Numbered from the stretch's first letter, positions 25,690 to 35,517 are shown. The stretch is 64,000 nt of DNA from Marivivens aquimaris (GCF_015220045.1 NZ_JADBGB010000001.1:1951001-2015000), one strand, 5' to 3'. Made by a program: numbers and translations. The notes: generated from the letters alone by a model not told the origin.

Positions 25690-28484
25690 TTGGCCTTGAA
25701 ACCTGCCAGAGCCGCAGCGAACGGGTTATCCGGATCGATCTGCTTCTCTTTTTTGGGCTTGGCTTCAAAGGTCTTGGCACCCTTGTCCTGACGCGGGCCT
25801 TTTCCGCCCTTGCCTTTGGGTCCACGGCCTTTGCCGCGCTGTTCGCCACCTTTACCGCCTTCGCGATCACCGCCACCACGACGCTGACCCTGCTGCGGAC
25901 GGTTGCCGCCAGCGGCGCGTTGTGCACGGCCACCCCAAGTGAAGGTGAAGAAAGTCTCCATCTCTTCGGGGCTCTCGGGCGCGGGCTGCTCTGCCGGAGT
26001 TTCGGCGGGCGTTTCGCTCGGGCCTTCGGGCGCAGGCTGTTCGGACGGCTGCTCTACGGGCTCTTCAGTGGGCGTTTCGGCCGGTTGAACCTCGGGAGCG
26101 GCAGCTTTGACCTTAGCACGTTCGCCTTTGTCGGCCTTGTAGCCGAGGCCCTGCATGAGGTCAGCAAACTGTTCGAGGGTCATGCCGGTGATCGACAGCA
26201 TGTCGGCATTCGCTTCGAAGCCGTTTTTGCTGTCCTTGTCACGCAGCATGTCGGCGAGGCGCTCGAGCATGTCGATACGGATCGCACGTTCGCCAGCGGC
26301 GCGATAACCGGCCATAGCGTAGAAGCCCTGCGGAACGCCGCGAGCAGCCGGAATGGTCACGAGACCCGGCGGCGGAGCGTCAGGGAAGTCGTCGAGGTTC
26401 TTGTGCAGCGACCACAGCACCAGACGCAGACGGGTCGGCGCGGGCTTCAGCAGAAGCGGCATGAAGATGGTGAACTGACCGAAACGAACGCCATGCTTGC
26501 GCAGTGCGCCGCGGCTGTCCTGATCAAGCTGCTTCACGTCGTCGGCGACTTCACCGCGGGGGATGATGCCGAAGTTTTCAAGCAGACGAAACGCAAAGCC
26601 GCGCGCCAGACCTGCCATCGCCTCATCACGCGACATGGCGAGCAGCGGCTCGAACAGAGCGGCGATCTTGCGGTCGATAAAGTGCTGCAGGCGGCGCTGG
26701 ACCTTCTGGGCGACATCCTCACCGGCCTCATCGTCGACGAATGCGACGACTTGCGGCTTCAGAGCATCCTGACTGGCGACGAGCTTGCCGACAGCGTGCT
26801 CACCCCACATCAGGCCGCCTTGATCGGTGAAATCGATCTCGGTGTCCGGCGCGTTGTAGAAGCGGTCTGCACGCAGATGGAACTGCGGAGCCAGCGCCTG
26901 GACCGAAGCCTGACGCAGTGTTTTTGCCTCGTCCGCGCTTGCGGTCTTATCCATACGAAAACGGAAGCCTTCCAACTTGCCGACGAATTCGCCGCCGACA
27001 GTTACTTCACCTTGTTCGTTTACTTCGGCCACAAGGCCCTCCTTCTGCTTGAGCCGGCGAAGCAGAACGCTGGTCCGCCGGTCCACAAATCTCTGGGTCA
27101 ACGCATCGTGAAGAGCGTCTGACAGTCGGTCTTCTACAGCGCGAGTCGCTTCACGCCAATGGGTTTCGTCTTTCAGCCACCCGCGTCTTTGGGCCACATA
27201 GGTCCACGTCCGCACAAAAGCGAGGCGACGCGACAGAGTATCGATATTACCATCGGTCCTGTCGATGCGTTTGACTTGTCGTGCAAACCAGTCCTCGGGG
27301 ACGTGGCCGTGCTGATGCAGGAAATTATACATATCCCGCAGCAAATTGGCGTGTTCATTACGCGAAATGCCGCGAAAGTCCGGTATTCGGCACACATCCC
27401 ACAGAAGTTGCACGGATTTTCCGTCGCTTGCACGTGCGACAACCTCCGCATCCTGAGACAGATTCCGGAGCGCGGCGAGGTCATCGGACTCGCGAACGCG
27501 GGTCAGCCACGGGTCTTCGGTGCGCTCTTGCAGCGTCTGGAGCAATCTTTCGATACTGCCGAATTGCAGACGGCTGTTGCGCCATTGCAACTTTTTTACC
27601 GGCCGGAACGTGTGGTTTTCGATCGCTTCGACGACATCTTCGTCAAGTTCGTGCGCCTCGCCGGTCACGCCGAACGTGCCATGGGACATGTGACGCCCCG
27701 CCCGTCCGGCGATCTGCGCCAGCTCGTCCGGCTCCAGATAGCGGACCCGCTGGCCGTCGAATTTGGTCAGTGCAGAGAAAGCCACATGATCGATGTCGAG
27801 GTTGAGGCCCATCCCGATGGCGTCGGTCGCAACGAGGTAATCCACGTCGCCGTTCTGGTACATTTCGACCTGAGCATTGCGCGTACGCGGGCTCAGAGCG
27901 CCCATCACCACCGCAGCACCACCTTTGGTGCGGCGCAAGAGCTCGGCAATGGCATACACATTTTCAACCGAAAAGCTTACAATGGCCGAGCGCGGGCGCA
28001 TCCTGCTTATCTTTTTCGAACCTGAGTAGGTGAGCGTCGAAAAACGCTCCTTCTTCATGAACTGCGCTTTGGGAACCATGGCTGCAATAGCGGGCCGCAT
28101 AGTTTCCGAGCCGAGAAATACGGTCTCTTTCGTACCGCGCGCGTTTAGAAGGCGGTCGGTAAAGACGTGGCCGCGCTCGGGATCGGCACAAAGCTGGATT
28201 TCGTCGATAGCAAGGAAATCGCAGCCCATCCCCGGAGGCATCGCCTCGACGGTGCAGACCCAATATTGCACGCGGTCGGGAACAATACGCTCTTCGCCGG
28301 TCACCAGCGCCACGACCGAGGGGCCGCGCAACGCGACGATGCGGTCGTAGACTTCCCTGGCCAAAAGGCGGAGCGGAAGGCCGATGATCCCCGTCCGGTA
28401 AGCCAGCATCCGTTCGATAGCGTAGTGGGTCTTACCTGTGTTGGTCGGGCCCAGAACGGCCGTGATGCGCGCGGACGTATTCAT
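25686..28484 (-). CDS. SUV3-type DExH RNA helicase with a basic low-complexity tail
   Basis: A 932-residue SF2 helicase resembling the mitochondrial degradosome helicase SUV3. Walker A is LGPTNTGKTHY, motif II is AIDEIQLC, motif V/VI is ATDAIGMGLNLDID with QIAGRAGRH, and the C-terminal region is as in bacterial MgpS-type proteins. From about residue 800 the sequence becomes disordered: a Pro/Glu/Thr-rich segment, then a Gly/Arg/Lys-rich segment. It ends DNPFAAALAGFK. Start MNTSARITAVLG has a GGGAAGAG Shine-Dalgarno. A role in RNA turnover or ribosome maintenance is inference, consistent with the adjacent S4 protein. Confidence 0.9.
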   Translation of the reverse strand: MNTSARITAVLGPTNTGKTHYAIERMLAYRTGIIGLPLRLLAREVYDRIVALRGPSVVALVTGEERIVPDRVQYWVCTVEAMPPGMGCDFLAIDEIQLCADPERGHVFTDRLLNARGTKETVFLGSETMRPAIAAMVPKAQFMKKERFSTLTYSGSKKISRMRPRSAIVSFSVENVYAIAELLRRTKGGAAVVMGALSPRTRNAQVEMYQNGDVDYLVATDAIGMGLNLDIDHVAFSALTKFDGQRVRYLEPDELAQIAGRAGRHMSHGTFGVTGEAHELDEDVVEAIENHTFRPVKKLQWRNSRLQFGSIERLLQTLQERTEDPWLTRVRESDDLAALRNLSQDAEVVARASDGKSVQLLWDVCRIPDFRGISRNEHANLLRDMYNFLHQHGHVPEDWFARQVKRIDRTDGNIDTLSRRLAFVRTWTYVAQRRGWLKDETHWREATRAVEDRLSDALHDALTQRFVDRRTSVLLRRLKQKEGLVAEVNEQGEVTVGGEFVGKLEGFRFRMDKTASADEAKTLRQASVQALAPQFHLRADRFYNAPDTEIDFTDQGGLMWGEHAVGKLVASQDALKPQVVAFVDDEAGEDVAQKVQRRLQHFIDRKIAALFEPLLAMSRDEAMAGLARGFAFRLLENFGIIPRGEVADDVKQLDQDSRGALRKHGVRFGQFTIFMPLLLKPAPTRLRLVLWSLHKNLDDFPDAPPPGLVTIPAARGVPQGFYAMAGYRAAGERAIRIDMLERLADMLRDKDSKNGFEANADMLSITGMTLEQFADLMQGLGYKADKGERAKVKAAAPEVQPAETPTEEPVEQPSEQPAPEGPSETPAETPAEQPAPESPEEMETFFTFTWGGRAQRAAGGNRPQQGQRRGGGDREGGKGGEQRGKGRGPKGKGGKGPRQDKGAKTFEAKPKKEKQIDPDNPFAAALAGFKAK

Positions 28485-28506
28485 TTCTCTTCCCTGCAAA
28501 GGCCAA

Positions 28507-29067
28507 TCAGAGCGACTGGCCTTCGAGTTCCTTTTCAAGACGGTCGATAGCCTCTTGCACGTTTCCGTCCGCTGGCACCAGTGCGGAAACCTCGCGGTAG
28601 ACTTCGAGCGCAGCTTCGGGACGTTCGATTTCTTCCAAGATGGCCGCGAATCCGATCATTGCACCGAAGTGACGCGGATTTAATTCGAGCGTCTTGCGAA
28701 TGTCGGCAATCGACGGCCCGATTTCGTCCGCCATGTAATATGCGGTGGCGCGTCCGTTGTAGGCTTCGGCAAATTCGGGGTCGTGGTCGATCGCAGCGGT
28801 GAAGTGATCGATCGCGGAATCAATCGATCCGAGCAGCAACGCGTCCTGACCACGCTTCAAAAGAAGGTCGACAGACGGCGATCCGCTCTTTCCCCACTCT
28901 TCTTGAATGCGGCCAACAAGGCGCATTGCCTGCGTGGGGTCAGCGGATTGCAGCTGCGAAAAAAGGTCATCAAGAACAACGGTCTGCGCTGAAACCGGTA
29001 GGGAAATCCCCACTGACAACACGAGTGCCGTAACGGTACATTTGATTGAAGGTTTCATCGCGCCCAT
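28507..29067 (-). CDS. exported tetratricopeptide-repeat protein
   Basis: A 186-residue protein with a signal peptide (ending near LPVSAQT) and three TPR-like helical pairs in the C-terminal two thirds. Among them are GSIDSAIDHFTAAIDHDPEFAEAYNGRA (about one repeat), EIGPSIADIRKTLELNPRHFG and RPEAALEVYREVSALVP. TPRs mediate protein-protein contact; the partner is unknown. The start is uncertain by three codons (29067 or 29058). It lies 22 bases upstream of the helicase on the same strand and diverges from the SCP2 gene. Confidence 0.85.
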   Translation of the reverse strand: MGAMKPSIKCTVTALVLSVGISLPVSAQTVVLDDLFSQLQSADPTQAMRLVGRIQEEWGKSGSPSVDLLLKRGQDALLLGSIDSAIDHFTAAIDHDPEFAEAYNGRATAYYMADEIGPSIADIRKTLELNPRHFGAMIGFAAILEEIERPEAALEVYREVSALVPADGNVQEAIDRLEKELEGQSL

Positions 29068-29137
29068 AACGTCAGTGTAGACTATTGTTTGCCGATAACC
29101 AGAGGCGGCATACTCACTTTGGCGAAAGGACTTTGGA

Positions 29138-29428
29138 ATGAGCGACGTCGTAAATGCTGCTGTTGTGGCACTGAAAGAGAAACTGGGTAACGAAGGCTTC
29201 GATGGTTCGGCCAAGTTCGTGATCGAAGACGAAGGCAATATCGTCATCGACGGCGCTGGGGTCCATGAAGGCGACGAGGACACCGACGTGACCCTGACCG
29301 CTTCGGCAGAGACCTTTCAGGAAATCCTCGAAGGCGAACTGAACCCCACCACCGCATTCATGTCGGGCAAGCTCTCGGTCGACGGTGACATGGGCACCGC
29401 GATGAAGCTCGCAGGCGTACTGGGCTGA
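29138..29428 (+). CDS. SCP2 sterol-binding domain protein
   Basis: A 96-residue single SCP2 domain: FVIEDEGNIVIDGAG, then DVTLTASAETFQEILEGELNPTTAF (two adjacent motifs), GKLSVDGDMGTAMKLAGVL. The family binds lipids or acyl-CoAs in a hydrophobic tunnel. It immediately precedes a lipase-like hydrolase, so a role in lipid handling is plausible but inferred. Confidence 0.92.
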   Translation: MSDVVNAAVVALKEKLGNEGFDGSAKFVIEDEGNIVIDGAGVHEGDEDTDVTLTASAETFQEILEGELNPTTAFMSGKLSVDGDMGTAMKLAGVLG

Positions 29429-29429
29429 T

Positions 29430-30404
29430 ATGATGACTGCCGCACCATTCTATAGTGACGTCGCCGAAGGGCCTGACGGTGGTCAGGCCTCTTGGGTCGT
29501 TACGTCGGATGGTTGCCGCATCCGCATCGGGCATTGGACCGGCGCGGATGTGAAAGGCACGATTCTCATCTTCCCCGGTCGTACCGAATACATCGAGAAA
29601 TACGGCCGCGATGCAGCGGTATTTCTGGAAAAGGGCTATGCGACCGTTGCGATTGACTGGCGCGGTCAGGGGATCGCGGATCGTCTGATCCCGAACGCCG
29701 CGCTGGGTCACGTCGAAAGCTTCCGCGACTATCAACATGATGTCGCGGCCACCATCCGCTACGCCGAGGAAGCCGGCCTCCCCCGCCCGTATTTCCTGCT
29801 TGGCCACTCGATGGGTGGATGCATTGGTTTGCGTTCACTCCATGAAGGGCTGGACGTCAAGGCGGCTGCGTTCTCCGCGCCGATGTGGGGTATCCAGATG
29901 GCGGCCGCGCTGCGCCCTGTGGCGTGGAGCATATCGTCGCTTTCGCGCGGCATCGGCCTCAGCCACCTGCTCGCCCCTGGTCAGCAGATCGAAACTTACC
30001 TCGCCCGTGCAGAGTTCGAGCTGAACACGCTGACCTCCGACCGTGACAGCTTCGACTATATGCGCCGTCAGGTGATGGAGCATCCCGATTTGTCGCTCGG
30101 CGGCCCGTCGCTGCAGTGGCTCAATGAAGCGCTGGTCGAGATGAAGAACCTGCACCGCCTCCCGCCGCCGCATTATCCGACGGTCACGTTTGTCGGCACC
30201 GACGAACAGATCGTCTGCCCGACACGCATCCATCGATATATGGAGCGCTGGCAAGGCGGCGACCTGACCGTCATTCAGGGCGGGCGGCATGAAATCCTGA
30301 TGGAAAAGCCCGAAACCCGCACGATGGTCATCGACCGTATTTGCGCGCATTTCGATCATTACGCCGAAAATTCGTTCGATTGTTCGCAGAGCGAGATTGC
30401 CTGA
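29430..30404 (+). CDS. alpha/beta hydrolase, lysophospholipase-like
   Basis: A 324-residue serine hydrolase. The nucleophile elbow is LLGHSMGG (Ser near residue 130), the acid is near VGTDEQIVCP and the His is in GGRHEILME. DWRGQGIADR and FPGRTEYIEKYG match the PldB / monoacylglycerol-lipase group. No signal peptide, so cytosolic. Two adjacent ATGs begin the frame (29430, 29433). One base separates it from the SCP2 stop, so the two genes form an operon. Confidence 0.9.
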   Translation: MMTAAPFYSDVAEGPDGGQASWVVTSDGCRIRIGHWTGADVKGTILIFPGRTEYIEKYGRDAAVFLEKGYATVAIDWRGQGIADRLIPNAALGHVESFRDYQHDVAATIRYAEEAGLPRPYFLLGHSMGGCIGLRSLHEGLDVKAAAFSAPMWGIQMAAALRPVAWSISSLSRGIGLSHLLAPGQQIETYLARAEFELNTLTSDRDSFDYMRRQVMEHPDLSLGGPSLQWLNEALVEMKNLHRLPPPHYPTVTFVGTDEQIVCPTRIHRYMERWQGGDLTVIQGGRHEILMEKPETRTMVIDRICAHFDHYAENSFDCSQSEIA

Positions 30405-30466
30405 GCCTTTCATCCGTGACGTTCGAGGACTATCTCTTTGAACAAACGAATTGAGAAGGACATAGC

Positions 30467-32284
30467 ATGAAGCTCCCGAGCCCCGTATTCGATGCGAATG
30501 CAACCGGCGGCAAGGATCTCGGCGATCTGCCGGAATGGGATCTGACCGACCTTTACCCCTCTGAGGACAGCGCCGAACTCAAGCGCGACATGGACTGGCT
30601 GGAGCAGGAATGCGCCTCGTTCGCCGCCGACTACGAAGGCAAGCTGGCGACCCTTAGCGCTGCCGAACTGCTGACCGCGGTCCAGCGCAATGAAAAGATC
30701 AGCGAGATCGCAGGGCGCATCATGTCGTTCGCGGGTCTGCGCTACTACCAGATCACCACCGACGCGGGCCGTGCGAAGTTCATTTCGGACTGTCAGGACA
30801 AGATCACCGGCTATACCACCCCGCTCGTGTTCTGGAGCCTCGAATTTAACCGCATCGAGGACGAGCACTACAACAAGCTGATGTCCGAAAACATCGAGCT
30901 GTCACGCTACAAACCTGTGCTCGACCGTATGCGCGCGATGAAGCCCTACCAGCTGTCAGACGAACTGGAGAAGTTCCTCCACGACAACTCCGTCGTTGGC
31001 GCGACCGCTTGGAATAAGCTGTTTGACGAGACCATCGCCGGCCTGACGTTCAACATCGACGGCGAAGAAAAGAACATCGAGGCGACGCTTGATCTGCTGT
31101 CCGAACAGGACCGCGCCGAACGTGAAAAAGGTGCGCGCGAACTGGCCCGCGTCTTTGGCGCGAACATCAAAACCTTTGCCCGCGTCCACAACACGCTCGC
31201 CAAGGAAAAAGAGATCGAGGATCGCTGGCGCGGCATGGAAAGCCCGCAGATGTCCCGCCACCTCGCCAACCATGTCGAGCCGGAAGTGGTCGAGGCGCTG
31301 CGCACCGCTGTCGTCAACGCCTACCCGCGCCTGTCGCACCGCTACTACCGCCTGAAGGCCAAGTGGCTTGGCCTCGACACGCTTCAGGTTTGGGACCGCA
31401 ACGCGCCGCTGCCGATGGAAACCAACCGCACCGTCAAATGGGACGAAGCCGAAAAGATCGTCATGGATGCCTACGGTGCCTTCGATCCGCGCATGTCCCA
31501 ACTAGCAGAGCCGTTTTTCAACAAGGGCTGGATCGACGCTGCCGTGAAGCCCGGCAAGGCTCCGGGCGCCTTCGCGCACCCGACTGTGACCACCGTCCAC
31601 CCCTACGTGATGCTGAACTACCTCGGCAAACCGCGTGACGTGATGACGCTGGCGCACGAACTGGGCCACGGCGTGCACCAGGTTCTGGCGGCAAAGCAGG
31701 GCGAGTTCCTGTCGGACACCCCGCTGACGCTGGCCGAAACTGCTTCGGTCTTCGGCGAGATGCTGACCTTCCGCAAGCTGCTCGCTGGCGCGAAGAGCGA
31801 CACCGAGCGCAAGGTTCTGCTGGCTGGCAAGGTCGAGGACATGATCAACACGGTTGTCCGTCAGATCGCGTTCTACGACTTCGAGTGCAAGCTACACGAC
31901 GCCCGCAAGCAGGGCGAACTGACGCCGGACGATATCAACGCGCTGTGGATGTCGGTTCAGGGCGAGAGCCTCGGCGACGTGTTCGAATTCATGCCGGGAT
32001 ACGAGACCTTCTGGGCCTACATCCCGCACTTCGTCCACTCGCCGTTCTACGTCTACGCCTACGCCTTCGGCGACAGCCTCGTGAACGCGCTTTATGCGTC
32101 CTACGAACAGCAGGGCGAAGAGTTCAAGGACAAGTACTTCGACCTCCTCTCCGCAGGCGGCTCGAAGCACCACAAGGAACTGCTCGCACCGTTCGGGCTG
32201 GACGCTTCGGACCCTGCCTTCTGGGACAAGGGTCTTTCGATGATCGAAGGGTTCATCGAAGAACTCGAAGCGATGGAAGACTAA
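30467..32284 (+). CDS. pepF: M3 family oligoendopeptidase F
   Basis: A zinc metallopeptidase of 605 residues that degrades short peptides in the cytosol. The catalytic motif HELGHG is at residues 397-402, with the downstream Glu ligand in LTLAETASVFGEM. The helical N-terminal lobe (LPEWDLTDLYPSEDSAEL) and C-terminal FYVYAYAFGDSLVNALY match PepF. AGAAGGACATAGC precedes the ATG. A strong terminator follows directly. Confidence 0.95.
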   Translation: MKLPSPVFDANATGGKDLGDLPEWDLTDLYPSEDSAELKRDMDWLEQECASFAADYEGKLATLSAAELLTAVQRNEKISEIAGRIMSFAGLRYYQITTDAGRAKFISDCQDKITGYTTPLVFWSLEFNRIEDEHYNKLMSENIELSRYKPVLDRMRAMKPYQLSDELEKFLHDNSVVGATAWNKLFDETIAGLTFNIDGEEKNIEATLDLLSEQDRAEREKGARELARVFGANIKTFARVHNTLAKEKEIEDRWRGMESPQMSRHLANHVEPEVVEALRTAVVNAYPRLSHRYYRLKAKWLGLDTLQVWDRNAPLPMETNRTVKWDEAEKIVMDAYGAFDPRMSQLAEPFFNKGWIDAAVKPGKAPGAFAHPTVTTVHPYVMLNYLGKPRDVMTLAHELGHGVHQVLAAKQGEFLSDTPLTLAETASVFGEMLTFRKLLAGAKSDTERKVLLAGKVEDMINTVVRQIAFYDFECKLHDARKQGELTPDDINALWMSVQGESLGDVFEFMPGYETFWAYIPHFVHSPFYVYAYAFGDSLVNALYASYEQQGEEFKDKYFDLLSAGGSKHHKELLAPFGLDASDPAFWDKGLSMIEGFIEELEAMED

Positions 32285-32286
32285 GC

Positions 32287-32318
32287 AAAGCGCCCCGGAC
32301 CAAAATCCGGGGCGCTTT
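32287..32318. terminator. bidirectional intrinsic terminator after pepF
   Basis: A 13-bp stem AAAGCGCCCCGGA / TCCGGGGCGCTTT with a six-base loop, flanked by A and T residues, between the convergent pepF and endonuclease-fold genes. Confidence 0.88.
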
Positions 32319-33266
32319 TCATTGTGGGATGGTGACTTCGGCCAACAGACCGCGATGGTTGGAGCCAAGGTCATCGCCAAACGCCTCCACCGACACAAGC
32401 CGCGCCCCGTGCCCGACGAACACTTGGTCGATCGGCACCCCCAGCGCCCCTGCCCCAACGGGCCATGTGGCGACCGGCACACGCGCGGAATAGAGGTCCG
32501 CGCCTTCCATCATCCACCGAACTGGATTGCTCCACGGTGCCGCGTTAAAGTCGCCGACGACGAGCACCGGCCCTTCGATCTTCCTGACGCGATTACGAAG
32601 CTGCCACTGCTCTGTCCCTGCGAGGCCATCGAACCACGGCTTTACGAAATGCGCGCCAACGACAGTCAGCATTGACCCACCCACCGGCAGCTCGGCTGTG
32701 AAATACCGTCCGGGCCGGAGGATACCAAACCGCTGCTCTTCGGCGGAACTTTCGCCGCGCCCCAGCATGACGACCTCACAGTGGTCATCGGGGCAGTCCG
32801 TGATCCAGTCGTAGTTGGCGGCCAGCCGGTCCATATCCGCCACGAGAGCCCCCGCCTCGCCCAGCACCACCAGATCGGGGTTCGCCTCGATAATGGCGTC
32901 GACGATGGCCGCGGATTTCTCGACATTGTCGTAGAGCACGTTGAACCAGAGCACACGCACCGAGCCTTCCGCAGCGACGAATGGCAAAGAGTGCTGCCGC
33001 TGATCTGCCAAAAGAAATCCCAGCGCCGTTAATGTCACTAGACCCGCCGCTAAAGCCACGCGAATGGCCCCAAGCGCCGCGATCACGCCCACCAACAACA
33101 GCCCCATAATCAGCAGGTGGAGTGACAGGCTGTCCATGACCCGCAGGACGGAGTTCGTGTGGACCTCTGACGGCACGAGCCGCGCAAAAGCGCCCAGCCC
33201 GACGACCACCACTTCGGTCAGCACCAACGCGCCAACAATACCGTCCCGAACTGCCTGACGTGCCAT
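32319..33266 (-). CDS. endonuclease/exonuclease/phosphatase-fold membrane protein
   Basis: A 315-residue protein. Three or so hydrophobic segments occupy the first about 90 residues (IVGALVLTEVVVVGLGAF; HLLIMGLLLVGVIAALG). A C-terminal EEP domain contains VLWFNVLYDN, VVLGEAG, GDFNAAPW and GSNHRGLLAEV, the last providing the catalytic His. Such proteins sit in the inner membrane with the hydrolase domain outside. The substrate is unknown (nucleic acid, phospholipid or sugar phosphate). GAGGG precedes the chosen ATG. Confidence 0.87.
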   Translation of the reverse strand: MARQAVRDGIVGALVLTEVVVVGLGAFARLVPSEVHTNSVLRVMDSLSLHLLIMGLLLVGVIAALGAIRVALAAGLVTLTALGFLLADQRQHSLPFVAAEGSVRVLWFNVLYDNVEKSAAIVDAIIEANPDLVVLGEAGALVADMDRLAANYDWITDCPDDHCEVVMLGRGESSAEEQRFGILRPGRYFTAELPVGGSMLTVVGAHFVKPWFDGLAGTEQWQLRNRVRKIEGPVLVVGDFNAAPWSNPVRWMMEGADLYSARVPVATWPVGAGALGVPIDQVFVGHGARLVSVEAFGDDLGSNHRGLLAEVTIPQ

Positions 33267-33406
33267 GATGCCCTCTTTACCCAGCGGCACGTTTATCCGC
33301 TCGGCTGCGAGTTACAATCGCATTGCGTGACACACACATGACGCGAGGAATAGTTTGCCCATTCGCCAACACACCCGCTACGCTTTGCCCAAACGGGAGG
33401 CGTGTC

Positions 33407-34576
33407 ATGATCAAACGTATTCTACTGACCGTACTGGGGTTCGCGCTTCTGGTGGTCGTCTGCTTCTTTGCCTTTGCGCCAAGCATCGCGGAGAAGATGC
33501 GCAACAACGTTATCGGTCACGAACCTTACGAGGTCTCGGACGAGGCTGCCGCGCTGCACGCTACGCTGACGGTTGGTGACTGGCACGCCGATAGCCTCCT
33601 GTGGAACAGGGATCTGACCAAGCGCGGCTCTTACGGTCAGGTCGACCTGCCGCGCCTTGGCGAAGGCAACGTTGCTATGCAGGTGTTCACCGCCGTCACC
33701 AAATCTCCGATGGGTCTGAACTACGACGAGAACGACGCAGACGCGCTCGACAACATCACGCTGTTGTCCATCGGTCAGCTGTGGCCGGTCCGTACATGGG
33801 GCAGCATCTATGAGCGCGCCATGTATCAGGCCGAAAAGCTGCACGAGTTCGAACTGGAAGACCCCGACCATCTGCGGATCGTGACAACCGAAGCCGAACT
33901 GGACGAGGTTCTGGAAGCACGCGCCAATGCCGCGCCGCTCGTCGCGGGCATCCTCGGAATGGAGGGCGCGCATCCGCTGGAGGGCGACATCGCCAAAATG
34001 GACCGCCTCTGGGACGCGGGCTATCGCCTGATGGGTCTGACGCACTTTTTCGACAACGAGGTCGCCGGTTCCTTGCATGGTACGGGCAACCATGGCCTCA
34101 CCGAGTTCGGCCGCGAGGTGGTCGCCAAAGCCGAAGCGGACGGCTGGATCATCGACCTTGCGCACGTCAGCCCTCAGGCCGCGCGCGAGGTCGTCGATAT
34201 GACCAACGTGCCGCTTATCGTCAGCCACAGCGGCATCCACGGACACTGCGCGGTGAAGCGAAATTTCGAGGATGATCTGATCAAGGACATCGCAGCAACC
34301 GGCGGCGTGATCGGCATGGGCTACTGGGCCGAGGTCGCTTGTGGGGACATCACGCCCACCGGCATCGCGCGGATGATCGTCGCGGCGATCGAGACGGTAG
34401 GGGAAGACCACGTTTCGCTTGGCTCGGACTTCGACGGGTCGGTCGAAACGGCGTTCGATACGTCCGAACTGCCTGCGCTGACTTCGGCCCTGCTGGACGC
34501 GGGATTGACCGAGGATCAAGTGCGCAAGATCATGGGCGAGAACATGCTCCGCGTTCTGCGGGCGCGCCTGAATTAA
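33407..34576 (+). CDS. M19 family membrane dipeptidase
   Basis: A 389-residue zinc dipeptidase of the renal-dipeptidase family, with an N-terminal membrane anchor (ILLTVLGFALLVVVCFFAF). Metal-site motifs: GDWHADSLLW, GMEGAHPLEGD (bridging Glu), IVSHSGIHGHC and SLGSDFDGSV. Family members cleave dipeptides including some with D-residues, here probably in the periplasm. A GGGAGG Shine-Dalgarno fixes the ATG at 33407; an extension of 28 codons upstream is rejected. Its last four bases overlap the convergent gene. Confidence 0.92.
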   Translation: MIKRILLTVLGFALLVVVCFFAFAPSIAEKMRNNVIGHEPYEVSDEAAALHATLTVGDWHADSLLWNRDLTKRGSYGQVDLPRLGEGNVAMQVFTAVTKSPMGLNYDENDADALDNITLLSIGQLWPVRTWGSIYERAMYQAEKLHEFELEDPDHLRIVTTEAELDEVLEARANAAPLVAGILGMEGAHPLEGDIAKMDRLWDAGYRLMGLTHFFDNEVAGSLHGTGNHGLTEFGREVVAKAEADGWIIDLAHVSPQAAREVVDMTNVPLIVSHSGIHGHCAVKRNFEDDLIKDIAATGGVIGMGYWAEVACGDITPTGIARMIVAAIETVGEDHVSLGSDFDGSVETAFDTSELPALTSALLDAGLTEDQVRKIMGENMLRVLRARLN

Positions 34577-35517
34577 CGGAACGCGTCGAGGCTTGCGCTT
34601 TGGGCCACCATTCGCTCAAGGACGCGGTCGATCATGCCCTCTGTGCCAGCGTTGATCATCTGCACTTGCAGGAACCAGTACAGAAACGCGTCGAACGGCC
34701 AATCGCGGGCGAGCGCTTGGTCGATGGCCGGTCCGACCTCTTCGCGCGTGTGTGCCGTCACCGCGCAATGATGCAGGTCCGATTTCCCACAGAGCACCGC
34801 AGGCACGCCGTGGATCATCCCCTCCAGCGCAACGGCAGAGCTGATCGACAATGTCACCATCGCGGAGGCCAAAATGTCGTGCACATTGGCGTCTGACACA
34901 GTGACGTTCGGGTGCCGTGCAACAAGCGCGTCCAGCACACGTCTGTCGTGGCGGGAAATGCCCTTGGGGTGCGGCTTGATTACGACCGGACGGCCATCGG
35001 CCCAATCAACAGCCTCGCGCATGATCTGGCGGCCATGGAGATAGGTCGAGCGGGCGAGGATATCGCTGTCGCCTTGCAAAAATACCGCCACGTGCTTGCC
35101 GTCAAAGCGGGTCACTTCCTTAGGCTGGTCGTAACGCGACACCCTTCCACCGGCGAGGCGATCACGGAGGCGCACGGCAAACGTAGTCGCTTCGTCCCCG
35201 AAATCCGAAGGATCAAAGGAGGCATCAACCACCGAGCTCTCGCCGTAAATCCCTTTCGGATCGGCGTACCAGAACGGAAAAACATAGGCCAATCCAGTAT
35301 TCAGGACGTTGGCCTGCTGATGCGTTGCTTCGTGGATGAAATAGAAATGCCCGTCGTCCGGATCGGGCGGAAGGTTCAGAGCGCGGCGTTCTTCCAGCCG
35401 CGCCCTGTAACCTCTTTCCTGCAATTCCCTCTCTAGGCGGCGATAGAACTGCTTCGGATTATGCGACACCGTTTCCAGCATCGCCCGAGGCAGGTGGATC
35501 TTGATCTCAGGCGCCAT
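34573..35517 (-). CDS. capsular polysaccharide synthesis-type protein (KpsS/KpsC-like)
   Basis: A 314-residue soluble protein that resembles the capsule-synthesis (Kdo-transferase-like) superfamily. A central VVIKPHPKGISRHD motif is followed by the typical later block TLSISSAVALEGMIHGVPAVLCGKSDLHH (two adjacent elements). In KpsS/KpsC such motifs (KxHP, then TxxSxxxxEAL) bind the nucleotide sugar. It stands alone here, 10 kb from the kps genes, between a dipeptidase and a Gfo/Idh oxidoreductase. Its start overlaps the oxidoreductase stop by 11 bases, so the two are co-translated. The precise substrate is unknown. Confidence 0.75.
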   Translation of the reverse strand: MAPEIKIHLPRAMLETVSHNPKQFYRRLERELQERGYRARLEERRALNLPPDPDDGHFYFIHEATHQQANVLNTGLAYVFPFWYADPKGIYGESSVVDASFDPSDFGDEATTFAVRLRDRLAGGRVSRYDQPKEVTRFDGKHVAVFLQGDSDILARSTYLHGRQIMREAVDWADGRPVVIKPHPKGISRHDRRVLDALVARHPNVTVSDANVHDILASAMVTLSISSAVALEGMIHGVPAVLCGKSDLHHCAVTAHTREEVGPAIDQALARDWPFDAFLYWFLQVQMINAGTEGMIDRVLERMVAQSASLDAFR

